The notes under the pieces are model-generated. The model worked only from the letters and a program-made list of their open reading frames with translations, ran no database searches and had not been told where the DNA came from. Position numbers and translations under genes: made by a program. A DNA stretch of 54,869 bases from Entrophospora sp. SA101 (taxonomy: Eukaryota > Glomeromycota > Glomeromycetes > Entrophosporales > Entrophosporaceae): contig CAUDNR010000435.1 in the NCBI GenBank assembly GCA_958430865.1, positions 1-54,869 on the forward strand, in the 5' to 3' direction. Positions 21,601 through 33,556 of this stretch are shown in pieces. Each line of letters opens with the position of its first letter. The stretch's first letter is position 1.

Positions 21601-21993
21601 GGTCAGAGATTGTATTAATATTAAAAGCAGTTAATCGTATCAAAGAGAATAAGTCTCATTTAATTATTATTACTTTATTATTTTGACTGTCAAGCATTGA
21701 TCATTTCTTTCGCCTAAAGAATAAATATTAAATAAGGAACTGGGATGGCTCATAAAAATACCACCCTCCAACAATACTTGCCGATTTTCTTTAATTTCAT
21801 TTCCATTTTTTCTTTTATTATTTGGTTGACCACAATTTTTTTTTAAGAAACACAGTCAGCGCTCAATATACAATTTTTCAAAAAAAACTATATAGAAATG
21901 ACAAGTTGCAAGAATCGCAACCGACCACCATTCTTTAATAAAACTAGAGTGACGCCAAGTAGTAATGACCATCATTCTTATGATAAACACCTA
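21601..21993. other. intergenic, no gene seen
   Basis: AT-rich, with no recognisable feature. Confidence 0.4.
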
Positions 21994-22183
21994 CTCATGT
22001 TCAGTGTTGTGACCAGAAACTCTTTTGGCTTCCTGAAACGTTTCGGAAAATGAACCTACACTAAGCAGAGATTAAACCTAAACATAAACATAAAATACTA
22101 ATCTAGTTTCGGATGGTTTCTGTTAGTTTCTGTTTCTAGTTTCCCCTAAACTCAGAGTTTCGGGTCACAACACTGCTCATGTT
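21994..22183. mobile_element. hAT-type MITE with perfect 8-bp target duplication
   Basis: The element is 22002-22175 (174 bp). The left end is CAGTGTTGTGACCAGAAACT. The right end, reverse complemented, is CAGTGTTGTGACCCGAAACT. Both flanks carry the identical 8-mer CTCATGTT (21994-22001 and 22176-22183). CAGTGTTG-like ends with 8-bp duplications are the hallmark of hAT elements. It has no transposase and must have been moved by one supplied elsewhere. The intact duplication and near-identical ends suggest a recent insertion. Confidence 0.92.
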
Positions 22184-22566
22184 GTGCTTTTTCATCGACT
22201 TTTCTTCGTTTTTTAGATTCTTTACGAGAAAGCAAAACTAAAGAGTTATAAATTAGTAATAAAAATTAAAACTTATCCTTAAAATTAATATATGAATACT
22301 TATTGACTATTTTTAATTATTTCGTTTAGTTAAATTAAGGATAATTAGAAAAATTAACTTTATAATAAATATGAATAAAGACAAAGTCATTAAATGAATC
22401 GCGTTAAAAAAAAAAATTTTATACTACTAAATTTTGATCCCTGAAATTCTTGGTTATACTTTGTCTGGTATGCCCCATATTATCTTCAAACAATTTACCT
22501 TTTTATCAATTTACCTACAAACAATAATTATCTATTGGAAAATATAATTTTAATACCGGTCAATAG

Positions 22567-23290
22567 ATTATCCTGGACAATATTTTCATCATAAAGCAAT
22601 TACTCTTCAAAAGAGATATAGTGGTCCAGAGAAAATTTTACATTTGGCTCCTTTATTGGAGTTTTTAGATGATTCCCTGAATACAAGAGAAACTACCATA
22701 AGAACTATTACCAAATTTTTCAATATTTTTTATAAAGAAAAAAAAATGAAGTTTAATAATCATGATGACAATAACAGTAATAATAATGACAAAATTTGTT
22801 AACAAAAAGAAAATAATATACACCTGACAATAAATTTGTTAACAGCAATAATTATGACAAATTTCGCTGATAATGACGAATGATTAGTAATCTACAATTG
22901 AAAAAATACGAATCACATTCACAAGCATATCATAAAGTAGAACATTAAATATTAATTCTAAATCAAATAGCATCAATAATGTTGTAATTCTAGTTATGGA
23001 ACTTCAGTATATGAACCTAGAATATGAACAAAGTGCTATACTATTACTATTGGTAGATATTATTTAAAATATTTTTTATGAAAAATACCATTTATGAAGA
23101 TATAAATAATATCAATGTAAGTGGTGAAGTTGTTGATGCTGATGATGAAAATTATTTTATATTTAACATCACCAAGTATTATAACGTAACAATGTCTTTT
23201 TTTTCTTTTTTTTATGACCCATTGAAAGGAAATTGCAATTTTATATATTATGATTTCTTTTATATTCCCTATCACCTATGCTACTATTAA
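22567..23290 (+). pseudogene. coding-like remnant of unknown family
   Basis: From an acceptor-like site at about 22568 the plus strand reads DYPGQYFHHKAITLQKRYSG and then EKILHLAPLLEFLDDSLNTR, ending in a low-complexity N-rich stretch and a stop near 22800. Further open blocks follow after breaks (LVMELQYMNLEYEQSAILLL, and a 70-codon frame at 23078-23290). I recognise no domain. The breaks and the lack of a clear start argue for a decayed gene. Confidence 0.35.
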
Positions 23291-23582
23291 GGTACCCAGT
23301 GCAATATAACTGATTGATGACGGACTTGCCCATTAGCACTCAATAAACAAACTTCATTTGTATTGAGCTACTGCTTTATCGATCTTTCTATATAATGGTT
23401 TATATTTGTAATGTAATTTTTATTTTTATTTCTTTTGTTTATGTTCCCAATTGATAACATTGTTATTCCTTTTTCTTTTTTTCCATAATGAAATTTTTTA
23501 TAAAGTAATTTATTATATAAGATATACATTTTTATGTTGTCATATTAATAGTACAAAAAAAAATTTATTACATAAATAATAA

Positions 23583-24817
23583 CTATAAATAATTTGATAA
23601 TGAATAAATTGTATTTTTAATTTGAGTATAGTTTTTAGCATTTCCAGATGATAATTTACCAATTTCAAATACATCCCAAGTATTTTTAAATTTATTTCTA
23701 GTAACAGCACACATTATTACAGCTTTTGAATTGGCAGCAGATTTTAGTTTATAGCTGCAAAGTTGATCTTCGGGTCTTTCAGTATCATACAATTTAAAGC
23801 TTGGATTAGGAAAACATCCAATATCAGGAGAATTCCATGATGATAATATAAAATATAATTTTGTTATAGATGGTGGTAAATCCGACAAGTTTGCTTTTAT
23901 AGAATGATGACCTATTATATTATTTAAGAAAATACAAGTCAGAAAAATCAATTTTTTTAAAAAAATAACATTTAATTAATTAAGTTACCTATTTGATTAG
24001 TGGAATCCATTCTATCACCTGAATGATACATACTTGGAATATCATTATATAACTTTGAAAGATAATCATATTTTCTAAAGAATGTGTCATCTTTATAAAG
24101 AAGACAAGTTCCATCCAAGTAATCTATTTTGCCATTAGGATATCCCCATTGCAAATCAAATGTCAAACTCTTGAGTGATTGATTTTTGGTAATTGAATAA
24201 AGTAAAACTATTAACTGTATGTGACAATCTTCAACAATTTTATATTCTGCCAAGGTGCTCTCACTACTATTATTACTTTTAAAATCCTACTCATATAAAT
24301 AAAGTAAATATACAAATGGCATAATTAACATTTGATTTAAATGATTGATTATTATTATTTATAAAATAATTTTTACCGTTAACTCATTTCCGTTATAAAT
24401 TAATTTTTGTTTATTAATTTGTATATTTATTTCTGATTTTATTGCTCGTTTAAGTTGAATAACTGTTTTTATTGTTTCCAAACTAAATCTAATTTTATGC
24501 CCATTGATCATAATAACATAGAAGTACCCACTAGCAGCAGTGACTTGATTTTTCGATGGATCATTAAGTGGATTCAAAGTTGCGACAATTTCGACGTCAA
24601 TCTTAAAAGGTGCTTTCTTCCATTTCAATATTAAATTTTGAACTTCTTTTTGACTGAGAGAAGATTTACACTCTGGGCATTGATTTGTTTTTGAAGTATC
24701 TAAATGATTTACTATACATTTCAAACAGAAATTTGGAACATGTTGACATTTACTACTAATAATATCATTAGCAAATTCTCTAGATAATTTATTTAGTTGA
24801 CAATTTTTACATTTCAT
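23583..24817 (-). CDS. RING + ubiquitin-like + TerD fusion protein (about 355 aa, three exons)
   Basis: Exons 24817-24377, 24286-23989 and 23911-23583; introns 90 and 77 bp, all joins in frame. Residues 3-50 form a C3HC4 RING: C3, C6, C24, H26, C31, C34, C47, C50 (ending CPEC). Residues about 96-178 are ubiquitin-like: YVIMINGHKIRFSLETIK, KLIYNGNEL at the end of exon 1, then STLAEYKIVEDCHIQLIVLL in exon 2, mirroring ubiquitin's TLSDYNIQ strand. The intron falls inside this fold, which supports the splice. The rest resembles TerD: LTFDLQWGYPNGKIDYLDGT, MYHSGDRMD, IKANLSDLPPSITKLYFIL and FKLYD. RING proteins are usually E3 ubiquitin ligases; TerD domains are mostly known from bacterial tellurite and stress operons and are uncommon in eukaryotes. 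The combined role is unknown; a stress-responsive ubiquitin ligase is my inference. Confidence 0.8.
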
Positions 24818-24899
24818 TTTTGGGAAAATGAAAATACTAAAAATGTAAATTTTTTATGTACAACAAAAAAAAGCAAATTAATAAATTTGAAGTGAAATC

Positions 24900-27010
24900 T
24901 TAGTTTTTAAAAAAAAAAAAGAAAAAAAAAAAAATAATAAAAAAGCAAAATTCTAGATATTTGATTTAAATGAACTAGACTATGCTGATAGTTTTAATTA
25001 TCATCAATATTTTATATATATCACATACAGTTTCAAAACCGTTGCTAAAAGAACAAATAGTTTCAAATGCTCAATACTTATAAAATGAAATTTTCCATCC
25101 AAGAATTTTTTTTATTATTACCATTATTACACCAAACCAATTTATTGATTATTTAATTTATATACTGTCAATGAAGCATCATTGACACAAATATAATCTT
25201 TTGATATAACAATTTACGTCATGATGAATTATTTCTTGATTCAATGGAAATAATTTATTTGTTGTTTCAACTTGTCCCTAGAGAATTATTTAAACTTTAT
25301 TTGTGCAAAATCTCTACCAAATTTATCATCAAACGATAAAGCTCTTACTATAAAGTCGAATTATCAAATTCCGTTACAGTTAGACAAGAGGGAAATCTGA
25401 ATCAAAACAAATAAAATATATAATCCATTGACAGAAATCTAAGATAGGCTTGGCTTTATCAATTTTCATTGACCGATAACCTTCGCCACCACCAAAACTA
25501 AAATTCCTTATATGCTCTACAACACCTGCAAACAAAATGATCAAGATCAAGATAGATCACCCATAGTGTTGTTACGCGTGAAAATTAAACCTACGTGAAT
25601 TTGTAATTCACGTACATGAAAATCGAATTAGCCAATCAAAAAGAATAATAATAAATATACATAAATAATTAATGTGATTATACTGGAAGCTAAAAAAATT
25701 TCCATATATGGTTGTATACCAACTACTTGTTTCAGTCATTGTAAATGCTCTTGGGTTAGAAAAAGAGTATGAAGCACATTTATACGAACATCTTCCGGAA
25801 CAATAAAAATGCATACGATCTAAAGTAAGTATTAACAATTTATTAAAAAAAATTTATTTTTTCACATAGTAACGAGAATAATGGTGATGACAAAAAATTG
25901 CATGCCTCAACAATTACAAACTTAGACCCGTTTGAAAATTTATCAATTATTTCGTTAAATAAAAAGAATTTGATATGTTCTAATATTATTCTAACGCAAA
26001 AACAACATATATAAAAATTATGTAGAAAATTATGCATACAAAATTCCACGCCATCATATTTTTCAATTAAAAGTAAAAAAATCTGATTGTTTTCGAAAAA
26101 GAGTATATAAACCTTCGATCAGACAGCCATTACCCTACCTATGCTCAAGAGTGCTCATGTCTTTGGTCCTTTTGAGATTGTTTACAACAGTATGAAAGGG
26201 AACATTCACTTCCCGATGTATTTTCCCTTGTTGAATGAGCATTGCCAGGCGAGTAATGTAAATGGACATCAATCTTTGCGCAACATGAGTTTGTAATATT
26301 CTGGAAATAGAAAGCAGAAGTAGATGAAGAGTTTGCTATAAATGTCATCAATGGGACATAATAAAGTTGGCAAAGATACTAAATCGTCTTCTTTTTAACG
26401 CTGGTTAGTTGGTTAGCTAAATTCCTGACTATTGGTTAATTATTGGCAGATTGAAATAAACAAAAAGAAATGCAACCAAAACCTTTGATGAAACACAATG
26501 TAAACTGACCTCAAGGATTTACAGCAGAAAAAAACAAACTGCCAAACGAAATATTCTGAAACTAGAAAAAACCATTGGAGAAACTTATCACCAAAAAAAT
26601 TTATCTCAAGCTCAAAAAGTCAATCATCAACCACAAAAGAACTGGTAAAGTGTCAGCGATGCTTACAAACTCAATATTCATCCTTGGATCCAGAAAGCGA
26701 AAAGGTAATCTAGAAATTAATCTTAAAAAAAACCCCCAAAATGAAAACACCAACTCTGCAAGGAAAAGTAAATAAACTACATACAAATCGAATCAAAAGA
26801 AAGAACAAATAGAACTAATGATATTTGGAAGCTAACCAAATCGGAATCCATTTATAAATAAATATATATTTGGACTTATGGTTTCTAAATTTGGTTGGAA
26901 CGCCCATCGAATTTCACACAATGGTCACACTACAGCGGAGTTGAAGTCCACTTTGCATCAATATTTAAATAATTGCATTCAATTCCTTCTGTCAATTCTA
27001 AAATAATAAT
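24900..27010. other. intergenic with scattered coding-like fragments
   Basis: Several short stretches look coding but cannot be joined. On the minus strand, about 25435-25530 reads VVEHIRNFSFGGGEGYRSMK. On the plus strand, about 25676-25806 reads YQLLVSVIVNALGLEKEYEA and ends LPEQ then stop. On the plus strand, about 25868-26012 reads DDKKLHASTITNLDPFENLS. On the plus strand, about 26141-26305 starts MLKSAHVFGPFEIVYNSMKG. On the plus strand, 26575-26775 is a lysine-rich open frame. I assign no function. They may be remnants of one or more genes or of a transposon. Confidence 0.3.
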
Positions 27011-27017
27011 AATCATT

Positions 27018-27629
27018 ATGGAAATAGACAACGATCCAGCTCAAGAAACAAACAAAATCATCATAAGAGAATCATTGACCGTCAAAAATGGCCATGCTAT
27101 GATTGGGAATAGCTTTGGTAACAACACTTATTTCGCTACTAATTATAATAATGAGAAATTAACAAAGAACACCACTAACAATACCAAGAACACCACCAAG
27201 ACTAATAAATATGACACTACTAATACTAAGAAAGATGACCACACTATCAAATTAACTGAACAGTTATCCAAAATGAGACTGGAGAATAAAAAACTAGTTC
27301 AGGAAAGGGAGTTTGAAAAACTTTTTGATCAAGCCAAAAGCAAAATAGAAAAATATGAACAAGAGAATCAAGATTACGAATTCGAAAGTCATTTGGCATA
27401 TTTAAATGAAGTATTGGATAATCAGGAGGATCTAACAGTTTACCACAACACACCATCTATTAATGCCAGACAGATGAGGGTCAGAACAGCTCAGAGACAA
27501 TTAGAATTGAACAAAAATAACTTACTTCATATTCTAACTAAAGAAGAGTTAGAAAATCTTTGCGAACATAAAAAAGAAATAACTAAATTAAAATTGCAAT
27601 TGGGACAGACGGATGCTCAAACTCAATGA
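27018..27629 (+). CDS. coiled-coil protein of unknown family (about 203 aa)
   Basis: The frame is open from 26973, but the second methionine (27018) gives a more natural start, MEIDNDPAQETN. It is followed by a region with NGHAMIGNSFGNNTYF and then a low-complexity block of K, N and T (residues about 50-80). The C-terminal two thirds is rich in E, K, L and Q with heptad-like spacing (KLTEQLSKMRLENKKLVQER and later TKEELENLCEHKKEITKLKL), so a coiled coil is likely. No enzyme motif is visible. It may be a last exon of a longer gene, since coding-like fragments lie upstream. The intact frame and biased composition make it a probable real gene. Confidence 0.5.
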   Translation: MEIDNDPAQETNKIIIRESLTVKNGHAMIGNSFGNNTYFATNYNNEKLTKNTTNNTKNTTKTNKYDTTNTKKDDHTIKLTEQLSKMRLENKKLVQEREFEKLFDQAKSKIEKYEQENQDYEFESHLAYLNEVLDNQEDLTVYHNTPSINARQMRVRTAQRQLELNKNNLLHILTKEELENLCEHKKEITKLKLQLGQTDAQTQ

Positions 27630-29639
27630 GCTTACCTTTATCAATTAGAAATTAAAATATGAATTACATTAATTTATTTATTGTCAATTAAAAAAATATT
27701 TTTTCATCTAAAGTCTTTATATAATTTAGAATTTAAAAATTTTACAATCTTCAATTATTATTCTATTTATATTTATGTATTTTTATTTTAAAATCAATGA
27801 TGACAGCCAAATTATTTAAACCACAATTAAAATTTTATAGTAACTTTCTTTACTATCAACATTTCTACGTACGTTGCAAAGCCAAAAGCCATTTTCCATC
27901 CCAAATTTTGCTTGCAATTCACTTGCTGAATAATCCTATAATCATATCAATCGACCAATTAAATAATAATAAACATTATTGTTCATATGTTAAAGAAAGA
28001 ATACACTTTGAATAAACCACTAACCATAATCCTCGTGCGTTTATATTCTCAAAATATTACCAACTTCAGCTCTCAATTTACCACCAAGTTTTAACCCAAT
28101 TTTTGATTGGATCGTAGAATAATCTTTTAAAAAGAAAAAAATACATATAAATAAAGTGATATTTAAATTTTATTTATTTGCAATGCTATTAATATTAAAT
28201 AATTACCTACATATTTAGCTTATTTGATACCGATCATAATTTTCTGATATGCAATTCTTGCAAAAGATGTGTACCACAATTTGTTGATAACGTTTTCTCT
28301 AATATTTCTGCTGCAACATAAAATCGCATATTATCGCAACCTTTTGATTCGTTAATATTTGAGCATTGATCTTGACTAAATTTTGTTTATCATTATTATC
28401 AGTATTATCAATGCCATCATTTTAATATTATCATTATTGTCATTATTTTGTCATTGTTTTTATTATCATTGATTTCATCCAAATTCTCAATTGGATTGTT
28501 GATATTATTCTTGAATATCATTATTAATAAAACATTTGGACATCTTTCAATTGTTCTTCGATTAACAATACTCGTAACATCCAGATAAGCTTCATGGATA
28601 TACATCTTGTGTGTGTGCGCCATGACTTAGATTTTGATGATATTTAGGTTCTGGATCACTATTTGTATATATTGATATTGCGACGTGAGTTATTTTTACC
28701 AGGACGTATTTTAAGTGCGTTTGAATATTGAATATCTTTTTATGCCTGCTTTACATGCTGTATAATTAACTGATAATGATAATGATGTTGTATATTAGTT
28801 AATAAATGAATTTTGAGTTATATATATATTAAACCTGAAATTAAAGCAGTACTAGAAAAGTTTGAAGGAGTACCTATAGCCTTACTTGTTCTTTTCATAT
28901 ATATCTTCGAAATATATATATATATGTATATATTATACTAATGAGATCATTATTAAGAAAGTCAAGAAAGTCATTAAATTATAAATTTTTTAAAAAAAGC
29001 ATTTTTACTTACCAATCTGACAATAAAAGCGATCCATATCGATATGAGTTATTATTATTATACGTTTTTGAGAATTGGAGGACGATTTGTTTTAAATAAT
29101 TTTCTTTTTAGATGCAATTTTGAAATTTTGGGTTTCTATCAATCCATCTAGGTGATACTATTTTTCATTCATATAATTTTTAACCCATGGGAAGATAAAT
29201 TCAATATTTTGATTTGAAAATCAGACATGCTTGTAATAAATTATCACACTATATGACTTACATTTTGGCCAATATTAACAATATATGATTGCTATAATTG
29301 ATAAAAAATAGTTGGCATCACTTATAACAAAGTCAATATTATTCTTTTGGTCGGGATAAAAAAATGTGAATTAATAATAATTAATATTAAACATGTGCAA
29401 TCACTGATTTGTGTAACATATTATTGACATTGTCTGCAAAGAACCCCGTCTAATGTCATAAAAAAAAAAAGGCTTTTCTCAGGCTGTTCGGCACTTGCAT
29501 AGATAGATAGATAGGCTTTGAAAGATGGTTTCATTTACCAAAAAAATCATTTGTTAAAGAATCAAGTTTAATTTCATTCAGCATTTTATTAATTAAAAAA
29601 AAGGATTAAAAATTACAAAAATAATTTAAATGTTCAACT
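27630..29639. other. intergenic, no gene supported
   Basis: Two short open frames (about 27797-28015 plus, 28417-28623 minus) lack any family resemblance and are not called. An A run followed by a GATA microsatellite-like stretch (ATAGATAGATAGATAGG) occurs near 29460-29515. Confidence 0.5.
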
Positions 29640-31042
29640 TTAATCTTTGTTATCATTAGTAGTTAAAAGATGATAATCCTTATTTTTGACCACAACATTG
29701 TCGTCTTCATCATCGTCGTCATCTTCAATAACGAAATCAACATTTCGAGTCTTAAGAAGTCGTTGACCACTTTCTAAATCTTTTTCATTCATAGCGATTT
29801 CTTCTTGTGCTTGGTTTTTATCGACTTGTTTTGATTCGTAATCTTTTATCCAAGTGTATAAGCAACTTCCAAATAGAATTATACCAATACTACCGATACG
29901 TCCAATAGTAAGAATATCACTGAATATTGTTACTCCAAGAACAGTTTGTATTACACCACGAAAAGCTGATGATATCATATGCGATATTGGTGATGTTACT
30001 TTAATTTGTAAAAATCCTGCAATGTTGATTAAAAATCCAAAAAATCCCTAAACACATAACATAAAAATTATTATACATACAACTATTAGTAAAAAAAAAT
30101 TTATATCTTCCCAATGTCAATCTTCTTTTAAGAAATTACCGTTACTACGATTCCAATTAAGAAGGTGTGAAAAGATTCAGAAGAATCAGAGAACATTTGA
30201 TAGATTTGAAATTCTTCACCAGTAAACAAAATCAAAGGAATGAAACAAACGGAACTTAATAAATTATTATAATAAACCAAGTCCATTGTGTTATCCTTTA
30301 CGACGGCCAAACTTTTCTTTATCACAATCGCGTGTAATGCTGTTGTGATCGATGAGAATACGCCGTAGAAGACGCCAAGAAGTGAAACCGAAATTTGTTT
30401 TTCCGATGATACTCCAACAAAGAACCCAATACATACAATAAAACATGATAAAAGTATCATGTATGATGATTTCTTCTTTAGGACAATGAATGTAAATAAA
30501 ACTGTGAAAGGAAGAACTAAGGCACGTGCAACCTATGCATAAAAATCAAATCAACCAATTTAATTTATTGAATTAATTGTTGGAAGAAAATAAAAGATAT
30601 TGATTATATTTACTTGATAAAAGCTTGCATCAACATATTGTAGACAAACAGTGTTAAAACTTAATCCCAATACGTTAATTCCAATTAGTGGTAGTACTCC
30701 AATACATATATCTTTTTGAATTTTTGGTAATTGTACTACGCCAAAAAGACTCGAGATATGTAAAAGTATTACTGCCATAACAAGTTGTGAGAAAAGTAAG
30801 GTAAAGGGAAGTGCTGCATTATTTAAAACCCACTAATACACAATTATATTGATGACCATAGTGATGTTGATGTTGATTAAACAATGATGATATTAATTAA
30901 ATTTTATTATTATTATTATCATTATTTCATACTATTTATTTATTACCTTATTTACAAGAACCATAACAAGTGCAGTTGTAATATAAAATGACACCGAAAA
31001 AATGACCATGGAACGACTGGCTTGCTTTGATTTTTCACCCAT
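29640..31042 (-). CDS. GDP-fucose-type nucleotide-sugar transporter (about 371 aa, four exons)
   Basis: Exons 31042-30947, 30832-30614, 30532-30140 and 30047-29640, all joins phase 0; introns 114, 81 and 92 bp. The protein has about ten hydrophobic spans and no signal peptide, as in drug/metabolite-superfamily Golgi transporters. Several blocks resemble SLC35C1-type GDP-fucose transporters: ARALVLPFTVLFTFIVLKKK, GVFYGVFSSITTALHAIVIK, LVYYNNLLSSVCFIPLILF, and the late GFFGFLINIAGFLQIKVTSP. Family members exchange GDP-fucose for GMP across the Golgi or ER membrane. The C-terminal tail is long and acidic (a run of D/E near residues 345-352) and probably cytosolic. An O-fucosyltransferase-like gene and a GT31 gene lie within 10 kb on the same strand. 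A related sugar-nucleotide or triose-phosphate transporter remains possible. Confidence 0.8.
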
Positions 31043-33070
31043 TTTTTCCTTTTTTTTCTATTATTATTATTAATCTATATAATCTATACAATTGTGAATG
31101 GCAGATTGTGAAGATAAATAATATGTTGTAATATTATATGGAAATGAGCATGTCTTAGTATATAAATAAGTATTAAATACGGAAAGAAGGTAGTTTAAGA
31201 AGAAAAAGAGGATAACAAAGGTAAAGGTTTATAGAGAAAATCAATACTTCCATTCCTCTTTATGTTTCCAAAAAAACAAAATTTTGTTGATCTTTGCCAT
31301 TACTATACAATAATAATAAAATAATAATATAAGGAAAATATTTATAATCTTTTTGGGACTGTTTTTTTGAATTTGCATCAAGCTTTCGTCTGTACTGGCT
31401 ATTTATTCAAGATTTTATTTTTTTTTAGGGTTATTATATTATATAGTGAATGGTAGAGGTGAGGTCACATCTTAATTAAGAATGTTTAGATCAAGTTCAG
31501 CTTGTACTGTATTTTCTTCAATAAATTTTCTTTCAATAAAACTTTTTTAGGTTACTATTATTTAAATATGGATATAACAATTGATTTAAATTGTTTTTCT
31601 GAACATCACCTAATCTTCTTGATCTTTTTAACTCAAGACAAGCTTTTGCAGATATTTTTGTTGACAACAACTATCTTTATATGCTTGTATAATGTTTAAA
31701 GATTTTGCCTTTTCTTCTGTTTATATTAGTTTTTTTTTTTTTTTTTTAAGATCCCACGTAAAATTTTTAATAATTACTATTATTAGATGGACATTTGTCA
31801 AAAAGTTTTTTTTAATTAAATTTGCATAGACTCATTTTAATCTCTTCCTTCTCCTATTATGATTTCCATTAAAGCAACTCAGAGAGCAACAATATTTGAG
31901 TACAGGAATCCATTTCGATACAATATTTTAATCTAAATACGTTATCATTAAAGCTACAGAGAGAGTAATATAGATAAACTGGTAATTTCTTGCACAAAAT
32001 TAGAAGGCTAATACTTGAATTACCATATAAATTAAGTAAATTATTTTCCAAAATTATCCCTTTTAGAGGTAATTGTGGTATTGAAGAATTGGCCTCTATA
32101 TAATTGGCACAAATCATGTTATGAAATCAAAAAGATAAAATAATATTTATGGAAATATCACACGGCTATAATTGAATTCAATAATAATAATGGTGAAATC
32201 GTAAATTGCCTAACACTAAAGTACCTCATCAACAGTTTAAAATGTAGATTGCAGTTTGTGATAAATGGGATTAATAATAAGAAAATTAATTAATAGCCAG
32301 AATAGGACCCGAACAATTAATCAAATCAATATTAATTTATTGATATATTAATATAGAGATTGAGTATTTTCAAGGAATATATATTGATAATCTGTGTCTT
32401 TTTCGAAAAAAATGGATTACAAATATTCACTTGAAAATACTTCGAGCACATGAATGTTGTACCAGAGGATTAAGTCCATGGCGCAAAAATTCAGTTTGAA
32501 AGGCATTTATTTAAATCATCCAGTATCTATTTTAATAACTGGCATCACTCTTTTTTTCTCACATTACGTTAACCCAGTTACGGGAGATGCATTAAACAAT
32601 GGTGGCATATTATTAATATTCCAACTTTGTGGGTCATTTTATTGACAGCATTAAAGCATAATTGTATTGTATAATGGTTGTTTCTCCAATGGATCTTGAA
32701 CATCATTTTGTTAAGAAATCTTTATATTCTTCTTATGCTGGACTGACTTGAATATTTGTTCTTCAAGTTATCAATTGCTTGCAACTAATAAAACCAAATA
32801 GTATACAAAATTCTGGTTGGCTAACTTTACGCGCGCAAATTTAAATATCCAAACAATTCTATTCATTCAAAATCAATAATTTATTACAAAGTCTATTATT
32901 ACACTTACTTAAGGACAATTAACTATCAGAAATAATTGAATAAACATGACATAATAATACATAAAAATTCAAAATTGTATTTCACTACTTGGAAACTTTT
33001 AGTATACTAATTTTTTGGATGATACCATAATAAACTTGATTATTTTATAGAATCTCTAAATATTGGTTTG
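31043..33070. other. intergenic, no gene seen
   Basis: This is the 5' flank of the transporter gene and then AT-rich sequence. Short open frames at 31502-31699, 31869-32117 and 32454-32645 have no support from composition or family resemblance. Confidence 0.5.
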
Positions 33071-33210
33071 TGACGAAATGAACATTTGACGAAATGGACT
33101 TTCGACGAAATGAACTTTCGATGAAGCAAACTTTCAACGAAACAAACTTTCGACGAAATGGGTGTCGACGAAATGACTGTCGACGAAATGATTGTCGACG
33201 AAATGAATCA
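33071..33210. repeat. minisatellite with (T)CGACGAAATGA units
   Basis: About nine units of 13-18 bases share CGACGAAATG. The first are spaced by AACTTT and the last by ATTGT or ACTGT. Unit drift from TTTCGACGAAATGAAC to TGTCGACGAAATGA suggests stepwise expansion. There are no unique spacers, so this is not a CRISPR array. Confidence 0.85.
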
Positions 33211-33556
33211 GACCCCTTTATTGTATTTTATGTTGTATGAATCTAAAAAAAAATTAAAATAAAATATAAAATTCTTTAACTGAGCGAAAAAATTTATAAA
33301 AAATTAAATTTACACACTTCTATGGTAAATGGGTTATAAATGGCATTTTTAGGAGTAGAATTTACAACTTTTTATATGTTCGTTTGCATACCAATTCAAT
33401 TATCCAATTTTTTGTGGTCATCAACAAAATGTGCACATTTTTTATGTAACATTCAATTTCCTACACTGGTTGATGCTTTATTAATATAAAGAATTATGAT
33501 GAAAAATTCAATAAATACAGAAGATTACATGCCCAAAACTATTTGCTACATGATTT

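Noticed and set aside
33071..33210. CRISPR array
   Set aside because: There are no unique spacers of constant length, the units drift, and the host is clearly eukaryotic.
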